Positions 61,301-64,000 of a DNA stretch of 64,000 nucleotides are shown piece after piece; the stretch's first letter is position 1, and each line of letters starts with the position of its first letter. The notes under the pieces were generated by a model. That model saw only the letters and a program-made list of their open reading frames with translations. It was not told where the DNA came from and searched no databases. This stretch comes from Qipengyuania aestuarii (GTDB lineage: Bacteria; Pseudomonadota; Alphaproteobacteria; Sphingomonadales; Sphingomonadaceae). Location of the stretch: the NCBI RefSeq assembly GCF_019711535.1, contig NZ_JAIGNP010000001.1:1030804-1094803 (forward strand), written 5' to 3'. The position numbers were made by a program, and so were the translations under genes.

Positions 61301-61512
61301 CCATTCAGCTGCTGCTCGATCACCTGCGTCACGTTCTGTTCGAGCGTCTCGGCATCGGCCCCCGGATAGACGACATTGATTGCCAGCGAAGGCGGCGCGA
61401 CTTCGGGATATTGTTCGATGGGCAGCGCGCGCAGAGCAATGAAGCCCGAAAGCAAGATGCCGAGCGAAATCACCCATGCGAAGATGGGGCGATCGATAAA
61501 AAAGCGCGCCAT
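58300..61512 (-). CDS. RND multidrug efflux permease (HAE-1 family)
   Basis: A 1070-aa AcrB/MexB-like proton antiporter. It starts MARFFIDRPIFAWVISLGIL, has SSSSRSNGSAAITLTFEAGTDIDIAQTEVQN porter-domain signature, the proton-relay Asp pair in GILVDDAIVVIENVERIM of TM4, the second-half Lys in AKNAILIVEFAIEEEAEGKSP of TM10, and FPGGFLPTEDQGY before TM8. A stretch of about 70 residues around 500-570 (EDVQGHDEEAPSDDEAYRPV) is an acidic cytoplasmic insertion typical of the family. It begins directly after the adaptor stop. Confidence 0.96.
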   Translation of the reverse strand: MARFFIDRPIFAWVISLGILLSGFIALRALPIEQYPEVAPPSLAINVVYPGADAETLEQNVTQVIEQQLNGVEGFLYMSSSSRSNGSAAITLTFEAGTDIDIAQTEVQNRLSTVEARLPEEVRRQGITVRQANAGFLLIVALTSKSGNLDTTDLGNIASTQVVDELRRVAGVGDVTLFGSEYAMRIWLDPEKLASYNLSPSAVVAAIREQNAQTAGGSIGALPLQEGQEITATITTENRFATEDEFRRIILRTDEGGASVRLGDVARVEIGAQSYATSTTLNGQPMAGMAIQLATGANALSTAEGVKERMEEIGAGLPQDVAWSVPYDTTPFVEISVEEVVKTLVEAMVLVFLVMFLFLQNWRATLIPTLVVPIALAGACLGLWLFGFSINVLSLFGMVLAIGILVDDAIVVIENVERIMREEGLGPLQATRKAMDQITGAIIGITLVLIAVFIPMAFFPGSTGGIYRQFSVTLAISIFFSAVLALSLTPALCATFLRKEDVQGHDEEAPSDDEAYRPVPDGWRGTVEKGRRSMGRFFGRFNRWFGRMTDRYGKTNERILNRPMRGFAVFLLLAGLTGLLFFRLPGGFLPTEDQGYVISVVQSPAGSTRERLDEALAPVEEFWAAQEEVEDRVVVRGFSFFGQGQNHAIIFTPLEDWGERSGDGSSAEGLVGRAMGTFMGLDNALAFAIQPPAIQSLGQASGFTMKLQDRAGLGREALSAARDQLLGMAMQSPTLANIRPEDEAPAPQLHVEVDRVNARAMGLSMTDVNNALSINFGSAYANDFNRQGRVLQVLVQADAPHRMTPEDVLSLRIPNAQGALVPFSAFATAEWTAGPPAVARYNGYPAMTLSGTAAPGQSSGAAIAEMEQLASQLPEGIGFEWTGISYEEKQAGGQIGLLLGLSTVIVFLVLAALYESWVVPLSVLLIVPMGVLGAVVFTMLRGLSADIYFNVGLITIIGLAAKNAILIVEFAIEEEAEGKSPMEAVKAAARLRLRPIIMTSLAFILGMVPLVLSSGAGAASRIAVGTGVMGGMIAATAIGIFIIPLLYLLVRTRLGGRKPTPTGHLEGETE

Positions 61513-62673
61513 TTACTTGGCCTTTGCTGCGGGTTTGGCGGGCGCCTGCTGGCCGGTCCGCGTGTTCGCGACCTTTACCGGCATTCCCGGCTGCAGTTTC
61601 TGAAGGTTGGACACGATAACCTGGTCCCCAGGATTGAGCCCGCTTTCAACCACCCAGTCGTCGCCAATCAATTGGCCGAGCTTGACCGGGCGAGGCGCCG
61701 CCTTGCCTTCCTTGTCGACGACCATCACGGTTCCGCCGCCATCCGTGACGGTGATCGCGCGCTGCGGAATGGCAACGACGTCGCTGACCTTGCCGGCATA
61801 GATCCGGGCGTTGACGAACTCGCCAGACAGCAGAAGCCCGTCGGGATTGGGGAATTCGGCGCGCAGCTGCACGGTGCCGGTTGACTCGTCGACAGAGAAG
61901 TCGAGAAATTCGATCACGCCAGGCAAATCATATTCGGTGCCGTCCGCAAACAGCAGGCGAACCTCCACTGCATCGCCGGGGGATAGGTCGAGCTGTCCAT
62001 CGGCTATGGCCCGCCGAATTTTGAGCACCTCCGTCGCCGACTGTGCGAAGGATACATAAATTGGCGAAATCTGTTCGATCCGCGTCATCAGCGTGCCTTC
62101 GGGCTGCGACACGAGCGCGCCTTCGGTGACCGCGGCACGGCCCGCACGACCCGAAATCGGGGCACGGACAGTGGTATAGCCGAGCTGAAGCGAGGCCGCT
62201 CGCAGCTGCGCCTGGATCTGGGCCACATTCGCATTGGCTTCGCGTGCAGCGGCCTGTGCAGCGTCAAACTCCTGCCCGCTGATGGCGTTTTCTTCCAGAA
62301 GCGGCCGGTAGCGCTTTACCACCGCATTGGCATTGGCGGCCGTCGCCCGAGCCCGCTCGAGGCTTGCCTGCGTCTGCGCATAGCTCGCCCGAAGTTCGGC
62401 AGGATCGATGCGAAAGAGCGCCTGCCCTTTGCCGACATCGGTACCTTCTTCATACATGCGGTCCTGAACGATGCCGGTTACGCGTGCCCTGACTTCGGCC
62501 ACACGAACCGGTTCCACCCGGCCGGGGAGTTCAATGACATTATCCAGACTGGTCTTTCCGACGGTCACCGTGCGCACAGGAATAGCCTGATCCTGCGGCG
62601 GAGCTTCGGCTGAGGAACATGCCGCGACCAAGGCCCCGAGAACCAAAAACAGGAAAGTTCGAAAAAGCTGCAT
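61513..62673 (-). CDS. RND efflux periplasmic adaptor (membrane fusion protein)
   Basis: A 386-aa AcrA-like lipoprotein. Signal with lipobox LVAACSS (Cys near residue 20). A lipoyl/barrel-sandwich half (NVIELPGRVEPVRVAEVRARVTGIVQDRMYEEGTDVGKGQALFRID), an alpha-helical hairpin (YAQTQASLERARATAANANAVVKRYRPLLEENAISGQEFDAAQAAAREAN), then the second lipoyl half TTVRAPISGRAGRAAVTEGALV and beta-barrel domains follow. The second of two tandem ATGs (62673) has AAGGA 6 nt upstream. First gene of the efflux operon, divergent from the TetR gene. Confidence 0.94.
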   Translation of the reverse strand: MQLFRTFLFLVLGALVAACSSAEAPPQDQAIPVRTVTVGKTSLDNVIELPGRVEPVRVAEVRARVTGIVQDRMYEEGTDVGKGQALFRIDPAELRASYAQTQASLERARATAANANAVVKRYRPLLEENAISGQEFDAAQAAAREANANVAQIQAQLRAASLQLGYTTVRAPISGRAGRAAVTEGALVSQPEGTLMTRIEQISPIYVSFAQSATEVLKIRRAIADGQLDLSPGDAVEVRLLFADGTEYDLPGVIEFLDFSVDESTGTVQLRAEFPNPDGLLLSGEFVNARIYAGKVSDVVAIPQRAITVTDGGGTVMVVDKEGKAAPRPVKLGQLIGDDWVVESGLNPGDQVIVSNLQKLQPGMPVKVANTRTGQQAPAKPAAKAK

Positions 62674-62730
62674 CATATATCCTTGCGGAAAATCCCACGG
62701 TTTCACCCGCCATTCATATGGATCGGCCTT

Positions 62731-62761
62731 TTGACAATTTTAGTACAACTGTAAATTGACA
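62731..62761. promoter_or_regulatory. Operator/promoter region between efflux operon and TetR gene
   Basis: Two TTGACA words (62731-62736 and 62756-62761) bracket a palindrome TACAACTGTA (62744-62753), with CAATTT and AAATTG arms further out. The TTGACA at 62756 is a plausible -35 box toward the TetR gene. The palindrome is a suitable TetR-dimer site controlling both directions. Confidence 0.5.
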
Positions 62762-62790
62762 TTTTTGCATCATTTGTAGAAAAGATTGTT

Positions 62791-63348
62791 ATGGAAGAAC
62801 GGGCATGCATGATCGCGGAGGCGGGCTACGAAGTGATTAGCCGCTATGGAATACGCCGCGCCACGATGAACGATATTGCGCAAGCTGCCGGCGTTTCACG
62901 TCAGACTGTTTACAATATCTTTCCTAACAGGGAAGAGTTGTTGCACGGTGTTATCCGCTATCATTTTTGGCATAAGTGGAACGAGATCAGCGAAGCGGTC
63001 GATCAAGTCGAAAATCGCGAAGAACGGATTGCGATTCTTCTTGATCGCCTTGTGGTGAGATCTTGGGAATCCATGCAGGCCATGCCTCATGCCGACGAGC
63101 TGGAACTCGAGATCGACACTACGATGCGCGAGCGGATTGCAGACATCCATCAGGAAGCCGCGACAAATCTTTGCGAGTTTTTCAGCCCGTATGAAAGACA
63201 GCTCAGTTCCCGGGGCATGACAGCGAAGGGGATCGGCGAGATGCTGCACCTGGCGTTCGTGGGTATGAAGCTAAGTTCCACCAGCCAGGCTCAATTGGAG
63301 ACCGTGGTGGGCACAATGAAGGCCTGCCTCCTCGCCGTTACCGAATAG
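62791..63348 (+). CDS. TetR family transcriptional regulator
   Basis: A 185-aa regulator with an N-terminal TetR HTH (MIAEAGYEVISRYGIRRATMNDIAQAAGVSRQTVYNIFPNREELLHGVI) and an all-helical ligand-binding domain. No clear Shine-Dalgarno precedes the ATG at 62791, so initiation may be weak or leaderless; an ATG at 62809 is an alternative. It is divergent from the RND efflux operon and almost certainly its repressor, acting on the 62731-62761 region; the inducer is unknown. Confidence 0.92.
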   Translation: MEERACMIAEAGYEVISRYGIRRATMNDIAQAAGVSRQTVYNIFPNREELLHGVIRYHFWHKWNEISEAVDQVENREERIAILLDRLVVRSWESMQAMPHADELELEIDTTMRERIADIHQEAATNLCEFFSPYERQLSSRGMTAKGIGEMLHLAFVGMKLSSTSQAQLETVVGTMKACLLAVTE

Positions 63349-63378
63349 CGTCAGGCCCTCGGAAGCACCATTGTCAGC

Positions 63379-63890
63379 CTATAATGGCAACGAAACACGC
63401 AGTTCTGCGCCATCAAAGGTCAGCGTCCTGACAGGCTCTTCTGAGAATACCGGCGAAGCGCCATTTCCATTGTGGAGAACGATACCGATCTGCCGCTCAG
63501 AATGCATTCCGGGATAAGTCCCTGCCCGCGCGCCGATCGTCAGAATTCTGCTAACCTCGTCCCATGCCATTGGAATACGGGAGAACTCGCCTCTTTCATA
63601 ACACATGTCGGTCCCTTCATCCTCGTAATCCCTTCATCCTCGTAAAGGGTGAAGCTGCCATCGGAGCCGCCGAAGACATGAACGGTCAACTCGCCCCCGG
63701 TGTCCTGCGCAGTCGACGGGATCGCCGGGCCACTGGGCACGATGGAACTGGCGCGTACGAATAAGGGCATCCGCTCCAGCGGCGCCTTCGCCACGATTGT
63801 CTGCCCGCCCTCCAGGCTCTGCCCGTTACTGGCATCCACCCACTGCGCTCGCAATGGGAGGTAGACCGCGCACCGCTGGCTGATTGCCAT
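63379..63890 (-). pseudogene. Frameshifted 3' remnant of a GH31 alpha-glycosidase gene
   Basis: Two minus-strand frames together encode the C-terminal end of a GH31 (alpha-xylosidase/alpha-glucosidase) enzyme: GQTIVAKAPLERMPLFVRASSIVPSGP and TVHVFGGSDGSFTLYEDEG in the first, then MCYERGEFSRIPMAWDEVSRILTIGARAG in the second (the DUF5110-like domain). The break falls at a perfect 17-bp tandem duplication (63612-63628 and 63629-63645); removing one copy restores a continuous LYEDEG-TDMCYERGEF reading. About 550 or more N-terminal residues, including the catalytic barrel, are missing: homology begins near 63880, about 60 nt from tRNA-fMet. A non-functional remnant. Confidence 0.85.
63612..63645. 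repeat. 17-bp perfect tandem duplication within the GH31 remnant
   Basis: TCCCTTCATCCTCGTAA occurs twice head-to-tail. Because 17 is not a multiple of three it shifts the GH31 frame; a single copy gives an intact domain. This is the footprint of replication slippage or similar. Confidence 0.95.
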
Positions 63891-63938
63891 TTGTGGCCTT
63901 TAAGCCACCGTATAGTGTTGTGATTTTGGTGTAATGTT

Positions 63939-64000
<62 letters not shown>

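Overview
The window looks like a chromosomal segment of an aerobic alphaproteobacterium of the order Sphingomonadales, most probably the Erythrobacteraceae. This is inferred from two very large TonB-dependent receptors (one of the Xanthomonas/Caulobacter carbohydrate type), a SapC/cupin/tryptophan-halogenase operon typical of sphingomonad and Caulobacter sugar loci, an initiator tRNA with an A-G-G/C-C-U anticodon stem, and moderately high GC. No rRNA, complete insertion sequence, prophage, CRISPR array or replication origin is visible.

Layout. 0-3 kb: a translationally coupled string (YqcI/YcgG-type heme enzyme, DUF1989 protein, two small membrane proteins, a MurG-like glycosyltransferase). 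3-7 kb: further glycosyltransferases, including a sucrose-phosphate-synthase-like protein fused to a HAD phosphatase. 7-13.3 kb: a Crp/Fnr regulator, an Mfd-like helicase, a WYL regulator divergent from a glutathione S-transferase, and a DUF202 protein. 13.6-18.3 kb: a stress operon (large catalase, SRPBCC protein, zinc alcohol dehydrogenase, short-chain dehydrogenase). 18.6-19.5 kb: tRNA-Arg(TCT) and a queuosine-precursor transporter. 19.5-27.3 kb: a compact type IV secretion cluster (VirB1-, B2-, B3-, B4-, B6-, B9-, B10- and B11-like) with no VirD4, relaxase, VirB5, VirB7 or VirB8. 28-33.4 kb: a surface lipoprotein, a TonB receptor and a degenerate PhoB-like regulator that share a candidate operator.

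33.4-52.2 kb: a carbohydrate locus. A TonB receptor, two flavin-dependent halogenase-family proteins, SapC and a JmjC-like cupin protein are followed, after a 1.8-kb low-order insert, by a LacI regulator, an MFS transporter, a GH3 beta-glucosidase and a FucP-type MFS transporter. Near-identical LacI-type palindromes centred on AACGTT lie in front of the TonB receptor and of the GH3 gene, so the two halves look like one regulon, probably for beta-glucan uptake and breakdown. A flavin reductase gene diverges from the receptor gene.

52.3-64 kb: a CysQ-like phosphatase, a CitE-like lyase, an MFS transporter, a cytochrome b561/molybdopterin oxidoreductase pair, and a complete RND efflux operon with a divergent TetR regulator. 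The end holds the 3' remnant of a GH31 glycosidase, frameshifted by a perfect 17-bp tandem duplication and lying beside a tRNA-fMet that runs off the window.

No wholly novel system can be proven from the sequence alone. The best leads are the two shared-operator regulons, the T4SS without coupling protein, the inverted-repeat-flanked DUF1851 gene inside the sugar locus, the Mfd paralogue and the GH31 remnant.
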